Counted from the first letter of the stretch, positions 50,198 to 59,252 are shown. The stretch is DNA of 64,000 bases from Streptomyces albicerus (GCF_008905045.1 NZ_VWMY01000017.1:78469-142468); one strand, 5' to 3'. The notes: a model not told the origin generated them from the sequence alone. Translations and numbers: made by a program.

Positions 50198-52057
50198 GTG
50201 ACGCTCAACACGCACCGCTGGTGGCGCGACGCAGTGATCTACCAGGTCTACGTCCGGAGTTTTCTGGACAGCACAGGGGACGGCATCGGCGATCTCGCCG
50301 GGGTCCGGGCCGGACTGCCGTATCTGAAGAAGCTGGGGGTCGACGGCGTCTGGCTGAGCCCCTTCTACCCCTCGCCGCAGCACGACCACGGCTACGACGT
50401 GGCCGACTACTGCGACGTCGACCCGCTCTTCGGCGACCTCAGCGAGTTCGACCTGCTGATGACCGACGCCCGGCGGCTCGGCGTCAAGGTGCTCCTGGAC
50501 ATCGTCCCCAACCACTGCTCCAACGAGCACCCGTGGTTCCAGGAGGCACTGGTCGCCGCCCCGGGCAGCGAGGCCCGCGCCCGCTTCCACTTCGCCGACG
50601 GCCGCGGCCCGGGCGGGTCCGAACCGCCCAACAACTGGCACTCCATGTTCGGCGGCCCCGCCTGGAGCCGGATCACCGAGCAGGACGGCACCCCCGGCCA
50701 GTGGTACCTGCACATGTTCACGCCCGAGCAGCCCGACCTGAACTGGCGCAACCCCGAGGTCGGCGACCACTTCGACCACGTGCTGCGCTTCTGGCTCGAC
50801 CGGGGCGTCGACGGCTTCCGCATCGACGTCGCCGCCGGCCTCTACAAGCACTCCGAGCTGCCGGACTCGCCCGACCCCGAGGCCGACGCCCGCACCCGCG
50901 ACTCGGTCAACCCGCTCGCCTGGAACCAGCCCGAGGTGCACGACGTCTGGCGGCACTGGCGGTCGGTGTGCGAGGAGTACACCGCCCGCGACGGCCACGA
51001 GCGGCTGCTCGTCGGCGAGGTCTCGGTGCCGACCGCCCGCGAACACGCCCAGTACGTACGCAGTGACGAGCTGCACCAGGCCTTCTTCTTCGACCTGCTG
51101 AGCGCGCCGTGGAACGCCGACGCCTTCCACAAGGTCATATCCGAGGCCATGCAGGACATCGCGGGCACCGGCTCGACGGTCACCTGGGTCCTCAACAACC
51201 ACGACCAGGTCCGCACCGTCACCCGCTACGGCGAACTGGGCACCGAGGGCAGCGGCCCAGGGCCAGCGCCGGAAGTGGCGCCTGCCGGCCGACGCCTGGC
51301 ACGCGCCCCCACCCTCGAACCGGCTTCGCACGGCTCGGGCGGGGGGACCCCCTTCGCCGCACCGGGCGAAAGCCCAAGTACGTCCAGTACGAGGACTTCC
51401 GCCCGGCACGCCGAGAGCACGCACCAGACGCCGCCCGGCCCGCCCTCCGGGCGGACGACGCCACTTCCGGCGCTGGCCCTGGGCGCCGCCCGCGCCCGCG
51501 CCGCCGCGCTGCTGATGCTGGCGCTGCCCGGAGCCGCGTACATCTACCAGGGCGAGGAGCTCGGACTGCCCGAGGTCGTCGATCTGCCCGACGACGTGCT
51601 CACCGACCCGATCTTCCGCCGCACCGGCAGCCGCGCCCGGATCCGCGACGGCTGCCGGGTGCCGCTGCCGTGGTCGGGGCACGCCTCGCCGTTCGGCTTC
51701 ACCTCCGGCGTCGAGAGTGCCAAGCCGTGGCTGCCTCAGCCCGCGTACTTCGCCGAGTACGCCACCGACCGCGCCCTCGCCGACACCCGCTCCTTCTGGC
51801 ACCTCTACCGCGACGGACTCCAACTGCGCGCCGGACTGCCCCAGTTGGGCGAGGGCGAGCTGCGCTGGCTGAAGACCTCGCCCGGTGTCCTCGGCTTCGT
51901 CCGCGGCGACGGCCTGGTGTGCGCCGTCAACTTCGGTACGGCGCCGACGCCCGCGCCGGTCTCCGGCACCCCCCTGCTGTCCAGCGGCCCCTGCGCGCCC
52001 GGCGTCCTGCCCGGCTCGACGGCCGCCTGGTGGATCAGCGACTGCACCAACCCCTGA
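50198..52057 (+). CDS. GH13 alpha-glucosidase with an in-frame 76-residue insertion
   Basis: A cytoplasmic oligo-alpha-glucosidase of family GH13. The barrel motifs are present: DGVWLSPFYPSPQHDHGYDV, LLDIVPNHCSNEHPWF, DGFRIDVAAG (nucleophile Asp210), LLVGEVSV (acid/base Glu274) and LNNHDQV (Asp336). Residues about 353-428 are Pro/Ser/Thr/Ala-rich, unlike the family, and correspond exactly to a 228-nt insert bounded by 25-bp inverted repeats; the normal fold resumes at ARAAALLMLALPGAAYIYQGEELGLP. The enzyme may still fold, as the insert is in the loop after the last catalytic residue. It heads an aglEFG-like uptake operon. The GTG at 50198 follows GACAGG; an ATG at 50162 is possible. Confidence 0.88.
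   Translation: MTLNTHRWWRDAVIYQVYVRSFLDSTGDGIGDLAGVRAGLPYLKKLGVDGVWLSPFYPSPQHDHGYDVADYCDVDPLFGDLSEFDLLMTDARRLGVKVLLDIVPNHCSNEHPWFQEALVAAPGSEARARFHFADGRGPGGSEPPNNWHSMFGGPAWSRITEQDGTPGQWYLHMFTPEQPDLNWRNPEVGDHFDHVLRFWLDRGVDGFRIDVAAGLYKHSELPDSPDPEADARTRDSVNPLAWNQPEVHDVWRHWRSVCEEYTARDGHERLLVGEVSVPTAREHAQYVRSDELHQAFFFDLLSAPWNADAFHKVISEAMQDIAGTGSTVTWVLNNHDQVRTVTRYGELGTEGSGPGPAPEVAPAGRRLARAPTLEPASHGSGGGTPFAAPGESPSTSSTRTSARHAESTHQTPPGPPSGRTTPLPALALGAARARAAALLMLALPGAAYIYQGEELGLPEVVDLPDDVLTDPIFRRTGSRARIRDGCRVPLPWSGHASPFGFTSGVESAKPWLPQPAYFAEYATDRALADTRSFWHLYRDGLQLRAGLPQLGEGELRWLKTSPGVLGFVRGDGLVCAVNFGTAPTPAPVSGTPLLSSGPCAPGVLPGSTAAWWISDCTNP
51256..51483. mobile_element. MITE-like 228-bp insert with 25-bp perfect terminal inverted repeats
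   Basis: The 25 nt at 51256-51280 (CCCAGGGCCAGCGCC then GGAAGTGGCG) are the perfect reverse complement of 51459-51483. The 178 nt between are GC-rich and hold further dyads, such as GGGGGGACCCCC and CCGCCCGGC. No transposase is encoded. The length, 228, is a multiple of three and contains no stop in the gene's frame, so the glucosidase ORF reads through. No clear target duplication was seen. It is read here as a non-autonomous element or mobile palindromic repeat. Confidence 0.65.
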
Positions 52058-52128
52058 GTCCCACCTCCTGCATCACGCCCCAAAGCTGACTGCCCGTCAA
52101 TTTCCCTGCCCTCGAAGGAACATCAACG

Positions 52129-53454
52129 ATGATGCGACGACGTACGACCCTGCTCGCGAGCTGCACCGCCCTCGCCCTGTCCCTCGCCGCCACCGCCTGC
52201 GGAGGCGGCCCCGTCTCGGCGGGCGGCGGCGACAAGCCGCTCAGCGGCCAGACGATCAACGTGGCCGGTGTCTGGTCCGGCAGCGAGCAGAAGAACTTCC
52301 AGAAGGTCCTGGACGCGTTCAGCGAGAAGACCGGCGCCAAGACGCAGTTCACCTCCACCGGTGACAACGTCTCCACGGTCGTCGGCAGCAAGATCGAGGG
52401 CGGCAACGCCCCCGACGTGGTGATGGTCCCGCAGGTCGGCGTGCTCCAGCAGTTCGCGAAGGAGGGCTGGCTCAAGCCGCTGTCCAAGACCGCCAAGCAG
52501 TCCGTCGACGCCAACTACGCCAGCGTGTGGAAGAACTACGGCAGCGTCGACGGCACCCTGTACGGCCTGTACTTCAAGGCCGCCCACAAGTCGACCGTCT
52601 GGTACAGCCCCGACGCCCTCGACGAGGCGGGCGTCGAGCCGCCGACGACGTACGACGCGATGCTGAAGGCCGGACACACCGTCTCCGAGTCGGGCCTCGC
52701 GGCGTTCTCCGTCGCCGGCCAGGACGGCTGGACCCTCACCGACTGGTTCGAGAACATCTACCTCTCGCAGGCCGGGCCCGAGAAGTACGACGCCCTGGCC
52801 GCCCACAAGATCAAGTGGACCGACCCGAGCGTCGTCGAGGCCCTCACCACCCTCGGCAAGCTCTTCAAGGACAAGCAGCTGTTGGCCGGCGGCCAGAAGG
52901 GGGCGCTGAACACCGACTTCCCCGGCTCCGTGGAGAAGGTCTTCGGGCCCGAGCCCGCGGCGGGCATGGTCTACGAGGGCGACTTCGTGGCAGGCGTCGC
53001 CAAGGACCAGTTCGGCAGGAAGATCGGCGAGGACGCGGACTTCTTCCCCTTCCCCGCGGTCGGTGACGGCGAGGCGCCCGTGGTCAGCGGCGGCGACGCG
53101 GCCGTCGTCCTGAAGGACGGCAAGAGCCAGAAGGCCGCCATGGAGTTCCTGGAGTACCTCGCGACCCCCGAGGCCTCCGCCGTGTGGGCCGAGGCCGGTG
53201 GCTTCCTCTCCCCGAACAAGAAGCTCGACCTCGCCTCCTACGGCGACGACACCACCCGTGAGACCGCCAAGTCCCTTGTCGCCGCCGGGGATTCGGTCCG
53301 CTTCGACATGTCGGACCAAGCCCCGGCCGCGTTCGGCGGCACCAAGGGCGCCGGTGAGTGGAAGCTCCTCCAGGACTTCCTGCGCGACCCGTCCGACCCG
53401 AAGGGGACCGCGGCCGAGCTGGAGAAGGCAGCGGCCAAGGCGTACCAGGACTGA
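52129..53454 (+). CDS. Sugar ABC transporter substrate-binding lipoprotein, AglE-like
   Basis: The 441-residue lipoprotein has a signal with lipobox (SLAATAC, Cys24) and then ITVAGVWSGSEQKNFQKVLDAFSEKTGAKTQF-type family 1 binding sequence, GNAPDVVMVPQVGVLQQFAKEGWLKPL and YGLYFKAAHKSTVWYSP. It resembles alpha-glucoside binders (AglE), which fits the GH13 enzyme just upstream. It delivers sugar to the two permeases that follow after 5 nt and by overlap. No ATPase is encoded here; a shared ATPase of the MsiK type is usual in streptomycetes. RBS is GAAGGAAC. Confidence 0.93.
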   Translation: MMRRRTTLLASCTALALSLAATACGGGPVSAGGGDKPLSGQTINVAGVWSGSEQKNFQKVLDAFSEKTGAKTQFTSTGDNVSTVVGSKIEGGNAPDVVMVPQVGVLQQFAKEGWLKPLSKTAKQSVDANYASVWKNYGSVDGTLYGLYFKAAHKSTVWYSPDALDEAGVEPPTTYDAMLKAGHTVSESGLAAFSVAGQDGWTLTDWFENIYLSQAGPEKYDALAAHKIKWTDPSVVEALTTLGKLFKDKQLLAGGQKGALNTDFPGSVEKVFGPEPAAGMVYEGDFVAGVAKDQFGRKIGEDADFFPFPAVGDGEAPVVSGGDAAVVLKDGKSQKAAMEFLEYLATPEASAVWAEAGGFLSPNKKLDLASYGDDTTRETAKSLVAAGDSVRFDMSDQAPAAFGGTKGAGEWKLLQDFLRDPSDPKGTAAELEKAAAKAYQD

Positions 53455-53459
53455 TCGCG

Positions 53460-54830
53460 ATGACCGCCACGATCCTCAAAGAGGCGAGCCCTCCGCCCGT
53501 CACGCTGACCGATCGCGACCGCGACCGCAGACGGCGCGCCCGGCGCCGTGCCCGCGTCATCGCCCTCGCCTTCGTCTTCCCCGCCCTGCTCCTGCTCGGC
53601 GCGCTCGTCGTCTACCCCGTGCTGTTCTCCGTGGGCCGCAGCTTCTTCGACGCCTCCGGCGGCCGGTTCGTGGGCGGCGACAACTACACCGAGATGTTCC
53701 GCGACCCGGCCACGCTCACGGCCGTCCGCAACACCGCGATCTGGGTCGTCATCGCGCCGACCCTGCTCACCGGCCTCGGTCTCGTCCTCGCCGTGCTCGT
53801 CGAAAAGGTGCGCTGGGCAACGGCGTTCAAGCTGCTGCTCTTCATGCCGATGGCCGTCTCTTTCCTCGCCGCGGGCATCATCTTCCGGCTCGCCTACGAC
53901 GAGGACCCCGAGAAGGGCGTCCTGAACGCCGCCGTCGTCTCCGTGCACGACGCCTTCGAGGGAGCGTCGTCGTACCCGACCGCCCGTGGCCGCGACGGCC
54001 AGGGCCTGACCAAGGGCGCCGACGGCTCGTACCGTACGACGGCCACCGCGTCGCCCGGCGACACCGTCGGTCTCGGCCTGGTGGGCGTACGCGCCGACGA
54101 CCTGCCGAAGGACGCGCGGCCGGCGTACCCGGCGGCGGCCCGGAAGGCGGCGGCCGACGAACTGCGCGGCGTCGTCTACTTGGACTTCACACGCGGCGGG
54201 GGAGGGGAACAGGGCAAGGTCGACAAGGCCGAGAGCGGGCTGCCGGAGATGAAGGTCGAGGCGGTGCGCGACGGGAAGACGGTCGCGAGCGCCACCACCG
54301 CGGCCGACGGCTCCTACCGCTTCCAGGGACTCGATCCGGGCTCGTACACCGTGCGGCTGCCCGCCTCGAACTTCGCCCCGCCGTACGAGGGCGTCTCCTG
54401 GCTGGGCCCCGCGCTCGTCACGCCCGCCATCATCGGCGCGTACCTGTGGATCTGGACCGGCTTCGCCATGGTGCTGATCGGCGCCGGGCTCGCCGCGCTG
54501 CCGCGGGACGCGCTGGAGGCGGCCCGGATGGACGGCGCGAACGAGTGGCAGATCTTCCGCCGGATCACCGTGCCGCTGCTCGCGCCCGTCCTCACCGTGG
54601 TCTTCGTGACCCTGGTGATCAACGTGATGAAGGTCTTCGACCTCGTCTACATCATCGCGCCGGGACCGGTGCAGGAGGACGCCACCGTGCTCGCCACCCA
54701 GATGTGGCTGGTGTCCTTCGGCGGTGGCAACAACCAGGGGCTCGGTAGTGCGCTCGGGGTGCTGCTCCTGCTGCTCGTGATCCCCGCCATGGTCTTCAAC
54801 GTCCGCCGTTTCCGAGGGAGTCAACGATGA
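53460..54830 (+). CDS. AglF-like sugar permease with inserted prealbumin-like domain
   Basis: At 456 residues this permease is about 150 longer than usual. Helices at 33-57, 93-115 and 123-143 match the MalF/AglF start. Then residues 150-318 form an insert: first a segment rich in Thr/Gly/Ala, then GVVYLDFTRGGGGEQGKVDKAESGLPEMKVEAVRDG and GSYRFQGLDPGSYTVRLP in parts, the signature of SdrD-B/carboxypeptidase-regulatory beta-sandwich domains. Helices resume at LVTPAIIGAYLWIW, and the EAA loop (ALEAARMDGANEWQIFRRITVP) is intact. The insert should lie outside the membrane, where it could contact the binding protein or the cell wall. The ATG at 53460 is 5 nt after the aglE-like stop. Confidence 0.9.
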   Translation: MTATILKEASPPPVTLTDRDRDRRRRARRRARVIALAFVFPALLLLGALVVYPVLFSVGRSFFDASGGRFVGGDNYTEMFRDPATLTAVRNTAIWVVIAPTLLTGLGLVLAVLVEKVRWATAFKLLLFMPMAVSFLAAGIIFRLAYDEDPEKGVLNAAVVSVHDAFEGASSYPTARGRDGQGLTKGADGSYRTTATASPGDTVGLGLVGVRADDLPKDARPAYPAAARKAAADELRGVVYLDFTRGGGGEQGKVDKAESGLPEMKVEAVRDGKTVASATTAADGSYRFQGLDPGSYTVRLPASNFAPPYEGVSWLGPALVTPAIIGAYLWIWTGFAMVLIGAGLAALPRDALEAARMDGANEWQIFRRITVPLLAPVLTVVFVTLVINVMKVFDLVYIIAPGPVQEDATVLATQMWLVSFGGGNNQGLGSALGVLLLLLVIPAMVFNVRRFRGSQR

Positions 54831-55666
54831 ACGCGCTCAGGCGGGGGCTCGGCAACAGCCTGGTGCAGGCGTTCCTCGTACTTGTGGGTCTGGTGTGGCT
54901 CACCCCGCTCGCCGGGCTGTTCCTGTCCTCGTTGAGGTCCGCCCAGGACACCGCGAAGGGGGGCTGGTGGACCTCGCTGGCCAGTCCCGGTCAGTTGTCC
55001 TTCGACAACTACTCGGCGCTGCTGGGCAATGCGGGGATGACGCAGGCGTTCTGGAACACCGTGCTGATCTCGGTGCCGGCCACGTTCCTCGTCGTCGTCC
55101 TCGCCGCGCTCGCCGGATACGCCTTCGCATGGCTGGACTTCCCCGGCCGTGAACCCCTCTTCCTGCTGGTGGTCGCCCTGTTGGTGGTGCCCGTGCAGAT
55201 CGGTCTGCTGCCGGTGGCCAAACTCTTCGGGCAGCTGGGGCTGTTCGGCACGATCCCGGGAGTCGTGCTCTTCCACGTCTCGTACGGGCTGCCGTTCGCG
55301 ATCTTCCTCCTGCGCAACTACTTCGCGGAGATGCCGAAGGAGATGCTGGAGGCCGCGCGGATGGACGGTGGCGGGGAGTGGCGTATCTTCACCCGGCTCG
55401 TGCTGCCGGTCGGCCGTCCGGCCATCGCCAGCCTCGCCATCTTCCAGTTCCTGTGGGTGTGGAACGACATGCTGGTCGCGCTGCTCTTCGCCGACAGCTC
55501 CTCGCAGCCGTTGACGGTTGAACTCCAGTCGCAGATACGGCAGTTCGGCAGCAATATCGATGTGCTCGCGCCCGGGGCGTTCCTGTCCCTCGTGGTGCCG
55601 GTGGTGGTCTTCTTCGCCTTCCAGCGGCATTTCGTGCAGGGGGTGATGGCGGGGTCGGTGAAATGA
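54827..55666 (+). CDS. Sugar ABC transporter permease, AglG/MalG-like
   Basis: The 279-residue protein has six helices and the EAA loop EAARMDGGGEWRIFTRLVLP that contacts the ATPase. WVWNDMLVALLF and the C-terminal FQRHFVQGVMAGSVK are typical of MalG-type subunits. Its ATG overlaps the preceding permease stop (ATGA), so the two are made in equal amounts. With the binding protein at 52129 it forms the importer that feeds the GH13 glucosidase. It is the last gene of this operon; repeats and a palindrome follow. Confidence 0.95.
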   Translation: MNALRRGLGNSLVQAFLVLVGLVWLTPLAGLFLSSLRSAQDTAKGGWWTSLASPGQLSFDNYSALLGNAGMTQAFWNTVLISVPATFLVVVLAALAGYAFAWLDFPGREPLFLLVVALLVVPVQIGLLPVAKLFGQLGLFGTIPGVVLFHVSYGLPFAIFLLRNYFAEMPKEMLEAARMDGGGEWRIFTRLVLPVGRPAIASLAIFQFLWVWNDMLVALLFADSSSQPLTVELQSQIRQFGSNIDVLAPGAFLSLVVPVVVFFAFQRHFVQGVMAGSVK

Positions 55667-55683
55667 GCTTCGATGCTGGCCTG

Positions 55684-55730
55684 GCCTGACCTGAGACCGG
55701 GCCTGACCTGAGACCGGGCCTGACCTGACC
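55684..55730. repeat. 17-nt tandem repeat after the sugar importer
   Basis: GCCTGACCTGAGACCGG occurs at 55684-55700 and 55701-55717, then GCCTGACCTGACC at 55718-55730. Confidence 0.85.
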
Positions 55731-55740
55731 GTGCCGGGCC

Positions 55741-55770
55741 CGGCATGCCCGGCCCGGCCCGGGCATGCCG
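55741..55770. terminator. Terminator-like palindrome after the sugar importer
   Basis: CGGCATGCCCGG (55741-55752) pairs perfectly with CCGGGCATGCCG (55759-55770) around CCCGGC. It is 75 nt after the last permease stop and 80 nt before the LuxR gene. Confidence 0.6.
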
Positions 55771-55850
55771 CAGGCGGAGGCTCCCGCCCGTGGCCTGCCT
55801 ATCCTGGTAAGGGGTGGTCCGGCTCGGGGAGAGCGGGAAGGGAGCCGCAG

Positions 55851-57599
55851 GTGGCTGACCAGACCACCGGCACCGGGCAGCGGCTCGGCCGGGCGACGGA
55901 GCCGGCAGCGGACGGCAGGTCCGGGAAGGCGTCCCCGGAAGCCCTTCGGCAGGCACGGGACGCCGTCTCCCGAGAGGCCTGGGCCGACGCGTACCGCCTC
56001 CTGAGCGGCATGGACCCCGCCCGCCTCACCCCGGACGACTTCGCCGCGCTCGCCGATGCCGCCTGGTGGACGAGTCGCGTCGAGGAGTCGATCACCGCGC
56101 GGATGAGGGCGTACTCCGGTTACGTCGAGGCGGGCGCCGCCCAGCGGGCCGGGTACTGCGCCTGGATGCTCTTCTACGAGCACCGACTGGCGGGACGCAC
56201 GGCGGTGGCGGCCGGCTGGCTGCGCCGGGCCCGGGAGCACCTGCGCGGCCGGCCCGAGTGCGTCGAGCAGTGCTATCTCGCCTGGATGGAGGCGGAGCAG
56301 GCACAAGAGCGCGGCGCGTTCGACGAGGCCATGGCCACGGCCCGGCGTATGGCCGGGATCGCCCGGCGATGCGGCAGCCCGGACCTGCTCGCCATGAGCA
56401 TTCAGGCGCAGGCAGGCGTCCTGCTGGCCCAGGGGCGGGTCGCCGACGGACTCGACCTGCTCGACGACGCGATGTGCGCGGCCGTCGCCGGCGAGCTCAG
56501 CTCCTTCTTCACCGGGTGGATCTACTGCCTCGGCCTTCAGCGGTGCATGGCCTGCGCCGACCTCGAACGCGCCGCCGAATGGACCGACGCGGCCATGAGG
56601 TGGTGCGCGTCGATGCCGGCGGAGAACAACTTCCGGGGTCTGTGCAGGGTGCACCGCGTGGAGGTCCTCGAGCTGCGCGGCGCCTGGCCGCAAGCGGTGA
56701 CCGAGGCCGCGCGGACCTGCGAGGAGCTGCTGCCCTACGAGGGCCGGATCGCCGCCGAGGCGTTCTACCTGGCCGGGGACATCCAGCGGCGGCGCGGCGA
56801 CCTGGCCGCGGCCGAGGCGTCCTACGACCGGGCGCACGGACTCGGCCGCGACCCGGAGCCGGGTCTGGCCCTGCTGCGGCTTGCTCAGGGCAGGGCCGAT
56901 GCCTCGGCCGCCGCTCTGCGGCTCGCCGTGGCGAGCGAGGACGACGGCCCGGCCACGGACGGCGGGTCCGGGAACCTAGGGCGCTGCCGGCTGCTGGCGG
57001 CCCAGGTCGAGATCTCGCTCGCTCTCGGCCTGCTCGACGAGGCCCGTACGGCGGCGGACGGGCTGGCGGTGCTGGCCCGCGACTGGCAGCGGCGGCGCGG
57101 GTCGCAGACGACCATGCTGCACGCCCTCGCCGCGTCGGCGGGCGGTGCGGTGGCCTTCGCCACCCGTGACCTCGACCGTGCGCTGCCCGCACTGCGCCGC
57201 GCACTGGCGCTGTGGCTGGCGCTCGGGGTCCCCTACGAGGCGGCTCAGGTCCGGATGACCCTGGCCGCCGCCGACCGGACCGCCGGCGACGAAGAGGGCG
57301 CCCGCATGGAACTGCGGGCCGCACGGGAGACCTTCGAACGGCTGGGGGCCGTGCCGGACGCGCGCCGGGCGGCCGCGCTGCTCGGCAGCGTGCACCGGCA
57401 GACACCCGGCGCGCTCACCGAGCGCGAGATCCAGGTGCTGCGGCTGGTCGCCGCGGGCGGCACGAACCGGTCCATCGCCGCCGAACTGGTGATCAGCGAG
57501 CACACCGTCGCCCGGCACCTCAACAACATCTTCGCCAAGCTCGACGTGTCCTCGCGGGCCGCGGCGACGGCGTACGCGTACACGCACGGCCTCGTGTGA
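55851..57599 (+). CDS. LuxR-type regulator with TPR-like repeats
   Basis: The 582-residue protein ends in a LuxR helix-turn-helix (LTEREIQVLRLVAAGGTNRSIAAELVISEHTVARHLNNIFAKLDVSS, about 520-570). The N-terminal 500 residues are helical with repeating Ala/Leu pairs (AGYCAWMLFYEHRLAGRTAVAAGWLRRAREHL, AFYLAGDIQRRRGDLAAAEASYDRAHGLG), read as TPR-like units, with no P-loop. It thus resembles the C-terminal part of LAL/MalT regulators without their ATPase. It probably controls the FAD oxidoreductase downstream: this arrangement of LuxR followed after 134 nt by a berberine-bridge-type enzyme is common in actinobacteria. The GTG at 55851 follows GGGAAGGGAG. Confidence 0.87.
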   Translation: MADQTTGTGQRLGRATEPAADGRSGKASPEALRQARDAVSREAWADAYRLLSGMDPARLTPDDFAALADAAWWTSRVEESITARMRAYSGYVEAGAAQRAGYCAWMLFYEHRLAGRTAVAAGWLRRAREHLRGRPECVEQCYLAWMEAEQAQERGAFDEAMATARRMAGIARRCGSPDLLAMSIQAQAGVLLAQGRVADGLDLLDDAMCAAVAGELSSFFTGWIYCLGLQRCMACADLERAAEWTDAAMRWCASMPAENNFRGLCRVHRVEVLELRGAWPQAVTEAARTCEELLPYEGRIAAEAFYLAGDIQRRRGDLAAAEASYDRAHGLGRDPEPGLALLRLAQGRADASAAALRLAVASEDDGPATDGGSGNLGRCRLLAAQVEISLALGLLDEARTAADGLAVLARDWQRRRGSQTTMLHALAASAGGAVAFATRDLDRALPALRRALALWLALGVPYEAAQVRMTLAAADRTAGDEEGARMELRAARETFERLGAVPDARRAAALLGSVHRQTPGALTEREIQVLRLVAAGGTNRSIAAELVISEHTVARHLNNIFAKLDVSSRAAATAYAYTHGLV

Positions 57600-57733
57600 T
57601 CCCGGCCCGTGGGCTGTTCTGCCCACACCCGGTGCGGCGAAATGGGTGGTTCCGGCGATGAGGGCCGCCCGGCGCCGCGCGTACACCGGAGGTGCAACCC
57701 GTTCCCCGACGCCACGGAAAGCAGGCGGCGGTC

Positions 57734-59119
57734 ATGACCACCTACACACCAGCCCTGGACGAGCAGCAGCTGCAGCGGCTGCGGGGTGTCGTGCGCGGCG
57801 ACATCGTCGAGCCCGGCGACCCCGACTACGACGTGGCCCGCAAGGTCTACAACGCCATGCACGACAAGCGGCCGGCGATCATCGTCAGGGCCGTCGACAC
57901 GGGCGATGTCATCGCCACCGTGGACTTCGCCCGCGAGACGCGGCTGCCGCTCGCGGTACGCGGCGGCAGCCACAGCGTCCCCGGCTACGGGACCTGCGAC
58001 GACGGTGTGGTCCTCGACCTCGGACGGATGCGCGGGATCCGCGTCGACCCGCAGACGCGTACGGCGTGGGTCGAGGGCGGCTGCACCTGGGCCGACGTCA
58101 ACCACGCCACGCACGCCTTCGGACTGGCCACCACCGGCGGGATCGTCTCGACGACCGGCGTCGGCGGTCTGACCACGGGCGGAGGCATGGGCTATCTGGC
58201 CCGCCGCTGCGGCCTGGCCTGCGACAACCTGGTCTCGGTCGACCTGGTGACGGCCGACGGACACTTCCTGACCTGCACGGAGGAGCGCAACGCCGACCTG
58301 ATGTGGGCGGTGCGCGGTGGCGGCGGCAACTTCGGCGTCGTCACGTCCTTCGCGTACCGGCTGCACCCCATCGCCGACATCCTCGGCGGTCCGACGTTCT
58401 ACCCGCTCGACGGCGATGTGATCCGCCGCTACCGGGAGCTGATCGCCGAATCAGACGAGCAGCTCGGCGCGCTGCTCGTGGTCGGGCTCGGTCCGCCGCT
58501 TCCGTTCCTCCCCGAGCGCTGGCACGGGCGGCCGGTGTGCGGAGTGGTCACCTGCTGGACCGGGCCGGAGGACCAGGACGACCGGGTCCGTGCCCGTCTC
58601 GCCGCGCTCGGCCCGGTGCTGGGGCAGAGCGTGGGACGCATGCCCTACCCGGTGATCAACACCCTCTTCGACGAACTGGTGCCCCCGGGGCTCTTCCACT
58701 ACTGGAAGGGCACCTTCAGCCAGGGCCTGCCGGACGGTGCCATCGACGCGTACGTCGAGCACGGCGCCTCGACCCCCTCCATCCAGAGCGTGACGGTCGT
58801 CTTCCCCCTCGACGGCGCCTGCCACCGGGTCGCGCCCGAGGAGACCGCCTTCTCCTACCGCGACGCCGACTTCGCGACCGCGCTCAGTCCCACCCTGACC
58901 AGCCGCGAGGACTGCGAGGCCCAGAAGGACTGGGTACGCGGCTTCTACGCCGCCCTCCGGCCGCACTCCGCGGAGGGCGGCTACGTGAACTTCATGGACG
59001 GCGACGACCAGGACCGCGTACGCGCCAACTACCGGGGAAACTACGCCCGGTTGACTGACATCAAACGGCGCTACGACCCGGGAAACCTGTTCCGCCTCAA
59101 CCACAACATCGCCCCGTGA
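57734..59119 (+). CDS. FAD-binding oxidoreductase, berberine-bridge-enzyme-like
   Basis: The 461-residue protein has the PCMH-type FAD domain: RPAIIVRAVDTGDVIATVDFAR, RGGSHSVPGYGTCDDGVVLDL (the His for 8-alpha-histidyl FAD), GGIVSTTGVGGLTTGGGMGYLAR and AVRGGGGNFGVVTSFAYRLHP, and ends with the BBE segment YRGNYARLTDIKRRYDPGNLFRLNHNI. The Cys that makes bicovalent FAD in berberine bridge enzymes and oligosaccharide oxidases is absent from the GVGG loop, so attachment is probably single. It should oxidise a sugar, alkaloid-like or phenolic compound with O2. It lacks a signal peptide. The ATG at 57734 was chosen over an upstream ATG for its match to the family start. Confidence 0.88.
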   Translation: MTTYTPALDEQQLQRLRGVVRGDIVEPGDPDYDVARKVYNAMHDKRPAIIVRAVDTGDVIATVDFARETRLPLAVRGGSHSVPGYGTCDDGVVLDLGRMRGIRVDPQTRTAWVEGGCTWADVNHATHAFGLATTGGIVSTTGVGGLTTGGGMGYLARRCGLACDNLVSVDLVTADGHFLTCTEERNADLMWAVRGGGGNFGVVTSFAYRLHPIADILGGPTFYPLDGDVIRRYRELIAESDEQLGALLVVGLGPPLPFLPERWHGRPVCGVVTCWTGPEDQDDRVRARLAALGPVLGQSVGRMPYPVINTLFDELVPPGLFHYWKGTFSQGLPDGAIDAYVEHGASTPSIQSVTVVFPLDGACHRVAPEETAFSYRDADFATALSPTLTSREDCEAQKDWVRGFYAALRPHSAEGGYVNFMDGDDQDRVRANYRGNYARLTDIKRRYDPGNLFRLNHNIAP

Positions 59120-59160
59120 GCCCTGTGAGCTCTGAGAGATCCCTTGAGGAAGCGGACAAC

Positions 59161-59191
59161 GAAAGCCCCAGGTCGCTGACCTGGGGCTTTC
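59161..59191. terminator. Bidirectional terminator between the FAD oxidoreductase and pgl
   Basis: GAAAGCCCCAGGTC (59161-59174) pairs perfectly with GACCTGGGGCTTTC (59178-59191), a 14-bp stem with a GCT loop and an A/T-rich base on each side, 41 nt after one stop and 62 nt past the other on its strand. Confidence 0.9.
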
Positions 59192-59251
59192 TGGTGGAGC
59201 TGGTGGGTTGCTGGAGCTGCTGGAGCTGCTGGAGCTGGTGGAGCTGGTGGA
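59191..59251. repeat. Low-complexity TGGAGCTGN repeat
   Basis: About six copies of a 9-nt unit (CTGGTGGAG or CTGCTGGAG) lie between the terminator and the pgl stop codon. Confidence 0.85.
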
Positions 59252-59252
59252 C

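Noticed and set aside
50198..52057. Labelling the GH13 gene a pseudogene because of the insert
   Set aside because: The frame is kept through the 228-nt insert, all three catalytic acids precede it, and the C-terminal part continues normally.
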